Source: Chara braunii
Lineage: Eukaryota > Streptophyta > Charophyceae > Charales > Characeae
NCBI GenBank assembly: GCA_003427395.1
Contig: BFEA01000004.1
Location: 125,682 to 146,823, forward strand
Length of the DNA stretch: 21,142 nt
Reading direction: 5' to 3'
Part shown: in pieces, positions 1 through 8,192 of the stretch
How positions within the stretch are numbered: the stretch's first letter is position 1
Layout of the letters: each line of letters starts with the position of its first letter
Notes under the pieces: model-generated
The model's input: only the letters and a program-made list of their open reading frames with translations
What the model was told of the DNA's origin: nothing
The model's database searches: none
Program-made: the position numbers and the translations under genes

Positions 1-59
1 CCCACATCAACAGACAGGAGTGATGATAAGGGCATACACTCCTACCTGTCTTGCAGGAT

Positions 60-100
60 GGTGGGAAGCTACACCTGCTGGAAAGCGGGTCCAGCGTCCC
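60..100 (-). repeat. Short dyad repeat, copy a
   Basis: This is one of five related segments in the first 3 kb. Its core is an inverted repeat, TGCTGGA at 76-82 and TCCAGCG at 90-96, followed by TCCC. The - strand is given because better preserved copies end in an A-rich tail on that strand; no tail is visible here. Confidence 0.6.
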
Positions 101-136
101 CTGAGATACAATGATAAAATGATTGATCAACATGAA

Positions 137-177
137 CTGGGAACGTGGCACCTGTTGGAAACTGGGTCCAGCATCCC
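137..177 (-). repeat. Short dyad repeat, copy b
   Basis: This lies about 77 nt from copy a in the same orientation. Its core is TGTTGGA ... TCCAGCA followed by TCCC, preceded by a diverged form of the GGTGGGGAGCTGCACC head seen in copy c. One base of the dyad is changed. No A-rich tail is visible. Confidence 0.6.
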
Positions 178-779
178 ATTGAGCACCATTCTGAGCTCAA
201 ACTAGGAAAAGCAAGGATATATAGGAGGGGGATCCCCCTTCAGTCCAAACCGGACCGCCAGATTCAACCCTGCAAGCTAGCTTCCCTATCCCCAATGGCA
301 CCCAAAAGAACCTTTACTCATTTTCCCCTACCCATTGCACAATTTTCCATACCCACCACCTTCCATCCTTATTTGGAGCACGTGTTTGAATCCCTACCAG
401 TGGCAGTTGGTGAAAAATCCTCTTAGGGAATCACCACTTTTCCCTGGCGCTGCTCTCAGTATTAGAATTGCATTTTGTGCCTCAAGTGTGGCACAATAAA
501 GTGCTATCTCTGTGATAGTGGTTATGTTATGATCTTCTTGTTTTCCCGTGGGTCGCCTCTCATCTTATTTTGATTGATTGTGGTCAATATTGGTTGATGG
601 TTGTTGGCGGTGGTTGTCGTTGGTCGTGTTGGCGAGTGTGCGGCGATATGTAAAGGAACTGGCGGAGTATAGACGATGATCGAGGAGAGTGAGTGGGCAT
701 CGGTGGTTGAAGGTGAAAGGGTAGGGGATAGTATGAAGTGCCTTCAAGGATTGAATCGTTGGGATTCGACATGCTCATT

Positions 780-919
780 TCTGTTTTTGTTTTTTGTTTT
801 TTGAGAAACAAGGCCGGCTGTTAGGAAGGTTGATAGGAGTAGCCCTGCCTAGCAGCCTTTCTGGTTGCTCCGATCTATTGGTGGGGAGCTGCACCTGCTG
901 GAAACTGGGTCCAGCATCC
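780..919 (-). repeat. Short dyad repeat, copy c (SINE-like, A-rich tail on - strand)
   Basis: This is the best-preserved copy. The dyad TGCTGGA/TCCAGCA is perfect around 897-917. Upstream on the + strand, GCTCCGATCTATT and GTGGGGAGC match copy d in reverse complement, so homology extends at least 50 nt. The + strand segment begins with a T-rich tract at 780-801, so on the - strand the element would end in an A-rich tail, as a SINE does. No clear tRNA A or B box and no clear target-site duplication are visible, so SINE is an inference. Confidence 0.55.
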
Positions 920-1125
920 TTTGGTTACAATTTGCATGTTCTACCATTGGAATAGAGTAGTCCTGAATGATTTCGCTGTCTAACTTTAGGATGAGAAGGT
1001 CTGAAGGTGTGTGTAAAACCACCTATGATGATTGTGGAGTGTTGGCCAAATGAGAGATACCTGAGGGGTGGGACCTTGGAAGATTAGCGACTGAGTTGGG
1101 AGAGACACCACAAGTGATCAGGAGG

Positions 1126-1130
1126 GGGAG
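1126..1130. repeat. Left target-site duplication GGGAG
   Basis: GGGAG sits directly before the TG terminus of the LTR and matches 2451-2455 exactly. Both flanks are purine-rich, which raises the chance of a coincidental match. Confidence 0.6.
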
Positions 1131-1352
1131 TGTTACATGCTGAGCCTGCACACGAGCCCCATTTCAGGGGCCCGGCGGTTGCTGAGGGGCCCCCAGGCCC
1201 GCGTGCCCACCAGACACGCGCCCTGGAGGCCCATGGCGGCCCTCAGGCCGCAGGTACGGATCAGCGACAGCATTTATTTATTTATTTTGCTGTCCTGTTT
1301 TTGTCTGTGCAGACGTCGTTTCGGACTTGCAGGCCTTGTATTCTTATTATAA

Positions 1353-1440
1353 GGGACGCTGGGCCCGGTTCCCAGCACGTGCTGCTCCCCACGAATAGAT
1401 CGGAGCTATTCAAAAAAAAGAAAAAAAAAAAAAAAGAAAG
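1353..1440 (+). repeat. Short dyad repeat, copy d (SINE-like, inserted in the LTR)
   Basis: In reverse complement this matches copy c over the head (GTGGGGAGC, a TGCTGG dyad, CAGCGTCCC) and the GCTCCGATCTATT segment. On the + strand it begins GGGACGCTGG and ends in a long A-rich tract at about 1412-1440, the layout of a SINE with a poly-A tail. It lies inside the LTR, so it probably inserted there. I see no obvious flanking duplication. Confidence 0.6.
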
Positions 1441-1867
1441 GGCTACGCCTTGGGCTGGGTACACCAGGGGCAGGGCCGTTTGTAGGCCAGGCGCATTTTG
1501 GCGCCCTGCTGCATCAGCAGCACGGTCTGGACGCCCGGTAGGGGCCCAGACGGCATAGGCCGTTTTGGGCCAGCATCAGAGGCACACCCAGCCAGGCCCA
1601 GCGCTACTTATAGCTGGGCTACGGCTGGGCACGCACATAGTTCGAGTAGCTCACTTCTTGGGCGACATGCTGCTGGACCAGCGCCTCCGGAGGAGGTTAG
1701 AGGTAGAGGCTAGGTAGGCAGAGGGGCGGAGGCCATACCTGCAGTAGCGGACCTACCTGGCGCCATAGCTGGGCTCCGCACGCGCGCCAACTTGCACACG
1801 ACGACGACACGGCGGCGGTCAGTCCCGGTGGCGGCTCCCTGCAGGTGAGACAGCGAGGAAGACGACA

Positions 1868-1992
1868 TCTTCTTCTTCTTCTTCGTCTCGTCTCCATCTC
1901 ATCTCCCTCCTCCCTCCTCCTCCTCCTCCTCCTCCTCCTCCTCCTCCTCCTTCTTCTTCTTCTTCTTCTTCTTCTTCTTCTTCTTCTTCTTC
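1868..1992. repeat. TTC/TCC pyrimidine microsatellite
   Basis: A short TTC run at 1868-1885 is followed by (TCC)n at about 1914-1950 and (TTC)n at about 1951-1992. The poly-leucine frame across it is only a by-product of the repeat. Confidence 0.95.
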
Positions 1993-2450
1993 AGAGAGAT
2001 AGGTTACTGGTAGAGGTTACATCGGGCATACGCCCAGGATCTGATTCACACTTTTGCGGCAGACATTGATTGGACAATCAGCAATGGACTATTTTTGGAC
2101 TTCGCTATCACGATCTTGGTCTTCTCCCTCGCCTCCATCTTCGTCTCGCCTCCTTCCCCCCATCTCTCATCCGTGGCATCTCCCCATGTGTGTGCTCAAG
2201 GAGGGACCTTTCTTCCATGTATGCGGTCCCTCCTCCCTCTCTCGCATGTGTGGGGTATGATGGGCTGTCATGTCAGTATCTGACAGGTCCAGTCATATCT
2301 TTGAGTCTTCCGCTGCGCTATATTGCTCTATTTTCATATGTATGTACATTGCTTGTTGATGCTTTGCTGACACTGCATTGTCCATACGAGTCCGTTTCAT
2401 CACTTTGCGGATCCTTGGCTCCCCTACATTGCCCGACTGGGCATGTTACA

Positions 2451-2455
2451 GGGAG
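2451..2455. repeat. Right target-site duplication GGGAG
   Basis: GGGAG sits directly after the CA terminus of the LTR and matches 1126-1130 exactly. Confidence 0.6.
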
Positions 2456-2823
2456 TGAGGGTAGAAGGTTGTATAGGGTTGGGTATACTCAAGGGCTATG
2501 GAGTAATCCTGGGTAGGGTTGTAACGCAGTGTGGCGTAGACGATGAGTAAAGGGATTTGGGGATAAAGAAGATGATGTTCATCTAGATGCTTTGGAACAT
2601 GGCAGTGCAGGTGTATGATCATCGTATTCCTGGAGACAAGTGGTTTCTTATGTGCCTGAGAAAGAAGTTCAAAGAACATTTTCCTTCTCATTGGAGTGAT
2701 CATCGTTTGCTTTCGTATTACTCTTTGTTCCTCATTGGTCTCCTTCTTTGTATTCCCTCTCGTGTTTTTTTTTTTTTTAAAGAAAAAAAAGAGAGCTGCA
2801 GTTTGATTATGTGGAAAATCAAT
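2456..2823. other. Non-coding, nothing recognised
   Basis: There is no recognisable gene. A run of 14 T at about 2765-2778 followed by an A-rich stretch forms a small dyad. The T run could be the reversed A-tail of the structured element that follows. Confidence 0.5.
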
Positions 2824-2910
2824 GACGCCGGGAATTCCTCAACATCTCAACCCGGAAAGTGCTGGGGCCATTACCCAGGTTGGCTTGTGCTGGAAACCGG
2901 GTACGGCGTC
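2824..2910 (-). repeat. Short dyad repeat, copy e (long nested fold-back)
   Basis: The right end carries the family core TGCTGGAAACCGGG and GGCGTCCC. Unlike the other copies, the whole segment is self-complementary in three nested steps: GACGCCG (2824-2830) with CGGCGTC (2904-2910), ACCCGG (2850-2855) with CCGGGT (2897-2902), and CTGGG (2862-2866) with CCCAG (2874-2878). A T run lies on its left and an A run (about 2933-2948) on its right, so the orientation of any tail is ambiguous. Confidence 0.6.
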
Positions 2911-2931
2911 CCAATATCTGCAACTTCAACG

Positions 2932-2948
2932 GAAAAAAAAAAAAAAAA
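2932..2948. repeat. Poly-A tract
   Basis: An A homopolymer follows the fold-back element. It may be a retrotransposon tail or a simple repeat. Confidence 0.8.
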
Positions 2949-3290
2949 CTGGACAATTAAAACAGAAATAGAAATAAAGGAGAATGCTATGCTACTATCT
3001 CCCCAGAAAATGTAACCAGACTAATGTATCCCCTTAGCCTTCTGCAGTATGCCCTTTCCCCCTCTTTTTTGTTTTTATAAAGTCCAAACATCTGAAGACA
3101 ATGTGGAGGACGAGCATTATGAGGAAGCCGGATCAATGATCGAAATCGAAGCCTGGAAGCCTGCCTCTGTCGAACATGCCGGCACGAACTACAAGACAAG
3201 TGAGAACGGACTGATTTTGGAACTATTTCCCCCTCCCCCCCCCCACTCCCCCTCTCCCTCTCTCCACTCGTCTCTATCCCTGCTTCATAG
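2949..3290. other. Non-coding, becoming C-rich
   Basis: No gene is recognised. From about 3230 the + strand becomes strongly C-rich (CCCCTCCCCCCCCCC and CTC runs), leading into the tandem-repeat tract. Confidence 0.5.
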
Positions 3291-4000
3291 CTAACAACTG
3301 ACCCCCGACACATACCACCCCGCCCACACTCAACCCGTTACAACCCATCACCCTTCACCCCAACACAACACCTGCTACCCCTCCCGTCACCAACCTGCTG
3401 CGACACCTTGACTATCCCAACTTCCTCATCACGGTAGTCTCCCCCCCCTCCCCTCGCTCATTAAGATCCCTTCGCAGACCCACATTCGCCAGCACATTCC
3501 GCGGCCTGTAATAGCCTTGACCTACCTATTCCTCGGGGAATCTCCACCCACCTCTCTCCCACATTCATATCTAACGATTGACACCCTACACCTACCACCT
3601 CGCCCACACTCAACCCGTTACCACCCATCACCCTTCACCGTATCACAACACCATTTACCCCGCCCATCACCAACTTGCTGCGACACCTCAATTACCCCAA
3701 CACCCCCACCCCTGTAGTCTCCCCCCCCTCCCCCCTCATTCAGATCTAACAACTGACGCCCTACACCTACCACCTTGCCCACACTCAACCCGTTACCACC
3801 CATCACCCTCCATCGTATCACAACACGTCCGACCCCACCCATCACCAACTTGCTGCGACACCTCGACTACCCCAACATCCTCACCCCAGTCCCTCCCCCC
3901 TCCCCCCCTCATTTAGATCCCTTCCCGCACCCGCATTTGCCTTCACCGTCCGCAGTCTGTGATAGCCTTTTCCTGCCTAATCCGTGGGAAATCGACATAA
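3291..4000. repeat. C-rich tandem repeat (175-nt unit plus ~100-nt spacer)
   Basis: Three copies of a ~175-nt unit start at 3291, 3571 and 3746. Markers keep register: CAACCCGTTA at 3331, 3611 and 3786, and CGACACC at 3401, 3681 and 3856, giving offsets of 280 and 175. Units 1 and 3 are followed by a related spacer beginning GATCCCTTC (3465 and 3916) and containing AATAGCC/GATAGCC. Unit 2 lacks the spacer. This is a 280-nt composite repeat in which one spacer has been lost. The short proline/histidine-rich frames across it are not genes. Confidence 0.85.
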
Positions 4001-4273
4001 CCCCAAGCGTAGTCCGCCATCTGCTGTTGCTTCCCGTGGGGAATCGACATATCCCCGAACCTATCCCGCCGCCTATTCTACTCCCACCCCACTCCAATTC
4101 TCACTCTCTCCCATCAGATAAAACCTACCCGCCCCCCCCCTTATCTCAAATCACTCCCGTTCTGCATCCCCCCCCTCTCCCCCTCCTCCAGCATTCTATC
4201 TCCCTCCAATAATCCAATAATCCATTATCACAAACCCATACCACACGCCGCCAACAGAGCCCATACAAATCCA
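4001..4273. other. C-rich non-coding sequence with a short direct repeat
   Basis: There is no gene. GTGGG(A/G)AATCGACATA occurs at about 3984 and again at about 4039. The remainder is C- and CT-rich, with homopolymer C runs near 4130-4140 and 4170. Confidence 0.5.
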
Positions 4274-4715
4274 TCCCTGATCGTGCCCCCCACCACTTCC
4301 GATCCCCCCCCAAAGTCCCATCCTACTCGCAAGATTCTATCCCCGATCGAGCCCCCCATCCCACCCGATCCCCCGCAAATTGCCATCCTACCCTCATGAC
4401 TCCTTCCCTGATTGAGCCCCCCATTCCCCCCCTCCCGATCCTCCATCCCTGATCGTGCGCCCCCCCACTCCCGATCCCCGCTCAAAGCCTCATCCTACTC
4501 ACAAGTTTCCATCCCCAATCGAGCCCCCCTTCCCACCCGATCCCCCGCAAATTGCCATCCTACCCTCGCGACTCCATCCCAAATTGAGCCCCCCATTCCC
4601 CCCTCCCGATCCTCCCGATCCCCCTCAAATTCCCGTCCTACCCTCACGACTCAATCCCCGATCGAGCCCCCCATTCCTCCCCTCCCGAGCCCCCTCAAAC
4701 TAACATCCTACCCCC
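4274..4715. repeat. C-rich tandem repeat with 172-nt higher-order period
   Basis: Seven degenerate units begin TCCC(C/T)GAT(C/T)G(A/T)G or close variants at 4274, 4340, 4405, 4446, 4512, 4577 and 4655. Unit types 1-3 recur as 4-6 with the same offset of 172 nt (4274/4446, 4340/4512, 4405/4577), so a three-unit block was duplicated as a whole. Proline-rich frames across it (for example 4412-4948) follow from the repeat and lack domain features. Confidence 0.85.
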
Positions 4716-5330
4716 TGGGTCAAATCTCACCCCCCCCGTTCCCCCCCGGACCTGCAAGTCCCGACCACCCTAATATCCCTCATCCGCAAACAAGAAGTCT
4801 TAAGGTGCCCCGCTTATCGGGATCCTCCAACATTTCCATCCGCCCTCCCTCCCTCCCCTCCCCCCCTTCCACTTCTTCCCCAATCGAGCCCAGCATACCT
4901 TACAACTATCCATCAAATCACTACGCCCAATCCCATAATCTACGCTGATCGACCCACATCCCAGTCCCCCCCATCTCGCCGAAAATATAACGGCTTGTAA
5001 ATACTGTCCTCTAAAGCAACCGCTCACCAACGAGATTAGTAAGGACCAAACTCCCTAAGCAGCCACATCTATTTGGACAACGCGCCGTTCCCAGGCGGGG
5101 AGACTAGGTACTCCTTTTAAATTGTGTATTCACTAAATTACCAAGTCCATTTTCAAAATTTGTTGTTGTGCATAAGTAGGATTCGATATTGTAATCCTTA
5201 AAGTATTTACTGACTGCATAAACGACGCCACGCTTTATTACCTTGGAAAATCACACTCCCCAGGTGGGGAGGCGAAACCCTACCAAAATTTCCCCAACCA
5301 CCAAACAGTTCTTCTGCACATAATAGATAG
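4716..5330. other. C-rich to AT-richer transition; possible 5' UTR of LINE copy 1
   Basis: No gene is seen. From about 5080 the composition shifts away from C-rich. CCCAGG(C/T)GGGGAG occurs twice (about 5090 and 5259), the second in a near palindrome CTCCCC-AGGT-GGGGAG. This may be the 5' untranslated region of LINE copy 1, but its true left end cannot be placed without other copies. Confidence 0.35.
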
Positions 5331-6095
5331 ATCCTCTCCACATCCCAAACTAAGTATTGTTGCGGGTTGGGAATCTTCACTCCAGTCTTCACTCCAAGAA
5401 CTACTCCAGGAACCAAGCGGGCGAAATTGCAGAGCCCAGGGGCAGGTAAGTCGCCTGCCACGTTTAAATTGACCTTGCAATCAATGACTACCTACGGTCG
5501 CTCCTCTCAAGTGAGTAAAGCCTCCACAGAAATCATCGAGAACGACACCCTCAAATTCCTGATTGAGAAAACCAAAGTCCAAGGGGAAATGGTGACTAAA
5601 AAACAAACAAACGCAGAGGGCAAAAAAGAGGAAACAGTGATTTGGAAACCCAGACGGGAAAGTCCCTGACGATCTTCATGAAAGACACGCGGTTGTTTTC
5701 AACTTCTCAAGGAGCGGAGTTGAGTTGATGCCGACAGAAAAACGGAAATGGATTGCAGAAACCATTAGGAAAGAGGATAAACTCAAGACTTCAAGCGAAT
5801 CCTTCTCCATGATCAATCTTGTCCGCAATTGAGTGATGGTCATCTTTATCTTAGAGGACCACGCAAGGATTGCTGCGGAGATGAGATCCAAAAATTGCAA
5901 TGGATCAATCTGCACTATCAATCGATGGAAAAAACAAACCAACATAAGGCCAACTCCATCCTTTTCAATATCCTACAAACATACCCTCCTCAAAGAACAA
6001 TTTTGGGTGCAATTCGACCTGATCCAGGCAGGGTACCATGGCCTGGTGGTTGATAGGTTGGAGAGATCGCGGTCTCCATCAAATCTTCCCCGATC

Positions 6096-6149
6096 TGTTT
6101 CAGATGCGGGGAAAGGGGGGCATTTGGGATCAGACCCAACATGCCCCAA
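6096..6149 (+). other. Zinc-knuckle remnant in ORF1 of LINE copy 1
   Basis: The frame starting at 6096 reads CFRCGERG; the next frame from 6121 reads HLGSDPTC. Together they form CX2CX4HX6C split by one extra G in the G run 6114-6120. A 1-nt loss just upstream (about 6064) compensates, so only the knuckle's first half lies in the shifted frame. Confidence 0.7.
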
Positions 6150-6580
6150 ATTTCCAAAAAGCCAGAAGGAGAGGAAATTGTTTCCTAACATGCTGGTCAA
6201 AGTGGAAGAAGCACCGGGTACCTGGTTCATAGTAGACCCCGCCTATGATGGATGGGTCTTCGATGATAACCTGGAAGACCCGGAATGGGTCTGGCACTTC
6301 TCAAACAAGGAGCCAACAACGAAAAAAATAGATATTTCCCTCCCGCTGACAGCAGATGGCAAAAGAAAGCAACAGGTAAAGAATCAGGTAACCCAGCCAA
6401 GATCAACACGATTCCTCTCAATGATTCTCGAGTCATTCTAGAGGAAAAAGGTGAGGGAAAACCTACTGTGGGATCTGGACTCTGTTCGGGAACAAATTGA
6501 AGAAGAGTACCAGAAACAGCCCCAAAAGATTCAGGCCAACGTGGAAGCCTTCATCAATCGTAAAGAAAACGAACTGAAGC

Positions 6581-6632
6581 AAGAAGCAAGCAAAAACAGG
6601 AAAAGCAAGAAGCAAGCAAAAACAAGAAACAG
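6581..6632 (+). repeat. 26-nt tandem duplication in ORF1
   Basis: AAGAAGCAAGCAAAAACA occurs at 6581 and again at 6607, a tandem copy with 26-nt spacing. Because 26 is not a multiple of 3 it shifts the reading frame. Counting one copy only would connect the upstream and downstream frames. Confidence 0.8.
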
Positions 6633-8192
6633 ACTTCGGTTGACAACAAGAGAACACCGGAAGACGCAAGAACGAAGGAAGGGGGTGAACCGAAACTCGT
6701 GAAGAGAAAAGGGTCGACGTCGGACAACAAATTGGGATCAGAGGAACCATTGGTAAGTGAGCAGCAACCAACCCTCTCCCCCCCTTCACAAGGAACCCAG
6801 ATGGACAGTGACCTGTCCACCGGAAAATTTGAAGCCACGGACCCATCTTTGGAATCAGGGGAGGACGACCCAGCCTAGAGATTCCTTCAATGGCCGAGAG
6901 AATACAGTGAAACAACCAAAGTCGAATGTGAACACCTGTTCGATATCCGGACTGCTTGCCTAAAACATATGGAGAGAACTCACAACCAAAAGAAGGGAAC
7001 AGTAGCAGGAATCAAGACCTCCTCCAACCAGTATGACCTGCTGGTAAAGGCGGAGGAATTCACGAAATACGCAACACTTAGATGTGCTGAGAAAAAGAGG
7101 TCAAGAGAACAAGGACTCATGGACACAGACATCACCAAAGTGGAATCAAAAGAAGCCATGCAGGACTTGAGACCAAAAAAATGGAGAACCAGCAAAAACC
7201 AGAAGAAGAAAGGTGTCAACAGGGAGGGAAAGGGAGTGGACTCCTCAAGCAAAACAGCCCGGTCTGAGCTGGAACAAGAAATTGTGGTGGTGGAAGCCCA
7301 GCCTGATAAGCTGAAAAAACTGAACAAAGCATACGAACCCGAGTTCATTTCCCTCACTCATATTGCAGAGGGAAAGGCCCCCCAAGTACTGGGACAAACC
7401 CACTCTGCAAAGTTGACTTTGATGGGCACCAGACCGCTAGTTGCAGCAAGATACATGGAAAGGAAAAAGGAGTGGCAGATAGCCACAGATGTGGCTTTCG
7501 CAATCCCCAGGATTAAAGAAGGCCAAAATGTGGTCACCATTCTGCAAGAAAATATCACAGCGGTTTACCCATTGGGGATATTTGAAATTGAGTCCCAGAT
7601 GGCTCAGCTGGAGGACGTGCTGGTCTTGGTACCACAAGAGGAACATCGTGACACAGAAGAGCAGTCAGGCTACAACGAGTCCCATGAGGATCAGCCGGAC
7701 CCTAGATCCCTGAGGTCATTCACTCCTATCATAGCCAAGATGCCTGAAGACACAACACTCAAGGGAGGGATGAGATGGCGGCCACGGAGCACAGCGATGG
7801 TCATCCCCTACAGCGTGTTGTTGGGGATGGGCATCCTAGCAGAGCTTCAGGCTGCCTTTTTAGCAGAGTTGATCGGCAATGGCACCTTCAATGGAGATGG
7901 TGACCTGGAGTCAAGAGCATGGGCAGTGGATATGGACAGATTCTACAAAGACGTCTACTCCTCAGAGGATGACCCAGAGGGATGGAACATGGAGAAGGGT
8001 GAGGTACAATCGGATACACCCACAGATGAGGAGACTAGTGACAATTTAGGGGAATACAAGATAGATGACCCAAAGGCCTCGACCCAGCCCGACAAACCGG
8101 GAGACTCAGCTGAGTCTATGGAGACGGGGGGTTCGGGCGTCTCTTAGAGTAGTGAGCTCCATTATGCTTGGGCCCACCTAACCTAACTATCC

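Larger units (their letters stand above)
1..1125. other. Non-coding left flank with dispersed repeats
   Basis: I see no convincing gene here. The short open frames are unlike proteins and lack domain motifs. The stretch contains three copies of the short dyad repeat annotated separately, an AATAAA at about 494-499 that could be a chance polyadenylation-like signal, and a T-rich tract at about 780-801. The last ~45 bases before 1131 become purine-rich and resemble a polypurine tract next to an LTR. Confidence 0.6.
1131..2450 (+). mobile_element. Solo LTR of an LTR retrotransposon
   Basis: The segment starts TGTTACATGC and ends GCATGTTACA, inverted termini with one mismatch bounded by TG...CA as in retrotransposon LTRs. 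The 5 bp before it (1126-1130) and after it (2451-2455) are both GGGAG, a 5-bp target-site duplication, which indicates a solo LTR left by recombination. The length is 1320 bp. The sequence just before it, AGGAGGGGGAG, also resembles a polypurine tract, so it could instead be the 3' LTR of an element whose interior has been lost; no gag or pol remnant is visible in the preceding 1.1 kb. It contains a SINE-like insertion (copy d), a microsatellite and a weak TATA-like CTTATAG near 1607. Confidence 0.75.
5331..8147 (+). pseudogene. LINE copy 1 ORF1 (nucleic-acid binding), frameshifted
   Basis: The likely ORF1 passes through several frames: 5331 to about 5650, then about 5641-6063 in the next frame, 6066-6119 back in the first, from 6121 in the second, and from about 6607 to 8147 in the first. 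TGA 5830 and TAG 6876 interrupt it; a TAG at 6439 may only mark another frameshift. The frame change near 6600 is explained by a 26-nt tandem duplication (6581-6606/6607-6632). A zinc knuckle CX2CX4HX6C (6096-6149) is followed by an AYDGWVF motif at about 6240 that copy 2 also has (about residues 418-424 there). The C-terminal part is acidic, with Glu/Asp-rich runs. No ATG is sure; the first in-frame one is near 5484. It ends at TAG 8145, or at TAA 8184 if that TAG is read through. Confidence 0.7.

Noticed and set aside
145-426. Small open frames in the left flank (20-205, 145-426, 565-811 on the - strand)
   Set aside because: They overlap repeats, lack recognisable motifs and are of a length expected by chance.
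1845-2069. Open frame with a long leucine run
   Set aside because: It is the translation of the TCC/TTC microsatellite inside the LTR.
2824-2910. A tRNA gene (7-bp acceptor-like stem followed by CCCA)
   Set aside because: No D arm, anticodon arm or T arm with TTC loop can be drawn; the stems nest into one long hairpin.
4412-4948. 178-codon proline/serine-rich frame, and similar frames at 3578-4212
   Set aside because: They follow from C-rich tandem repeats in which stops are rare. No domain, no good start context, and the repeat period (172 nt) does not keep the frame.
5443-5451. A splice donor (CAGGTAAGT) indicating a spliced host gene
   Set aside because: It lies within the ORF1 frame of LINE copy 1, which continues through it. 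There is no matching exon structure.
6439-6441. TAG 6439 as a further read-through-type TAG in copy 1
   Set aside because: An alternative frame across 6380-6480 looks at least as protein-like, so the TAG may result from two local frameshifts. I did not count it.
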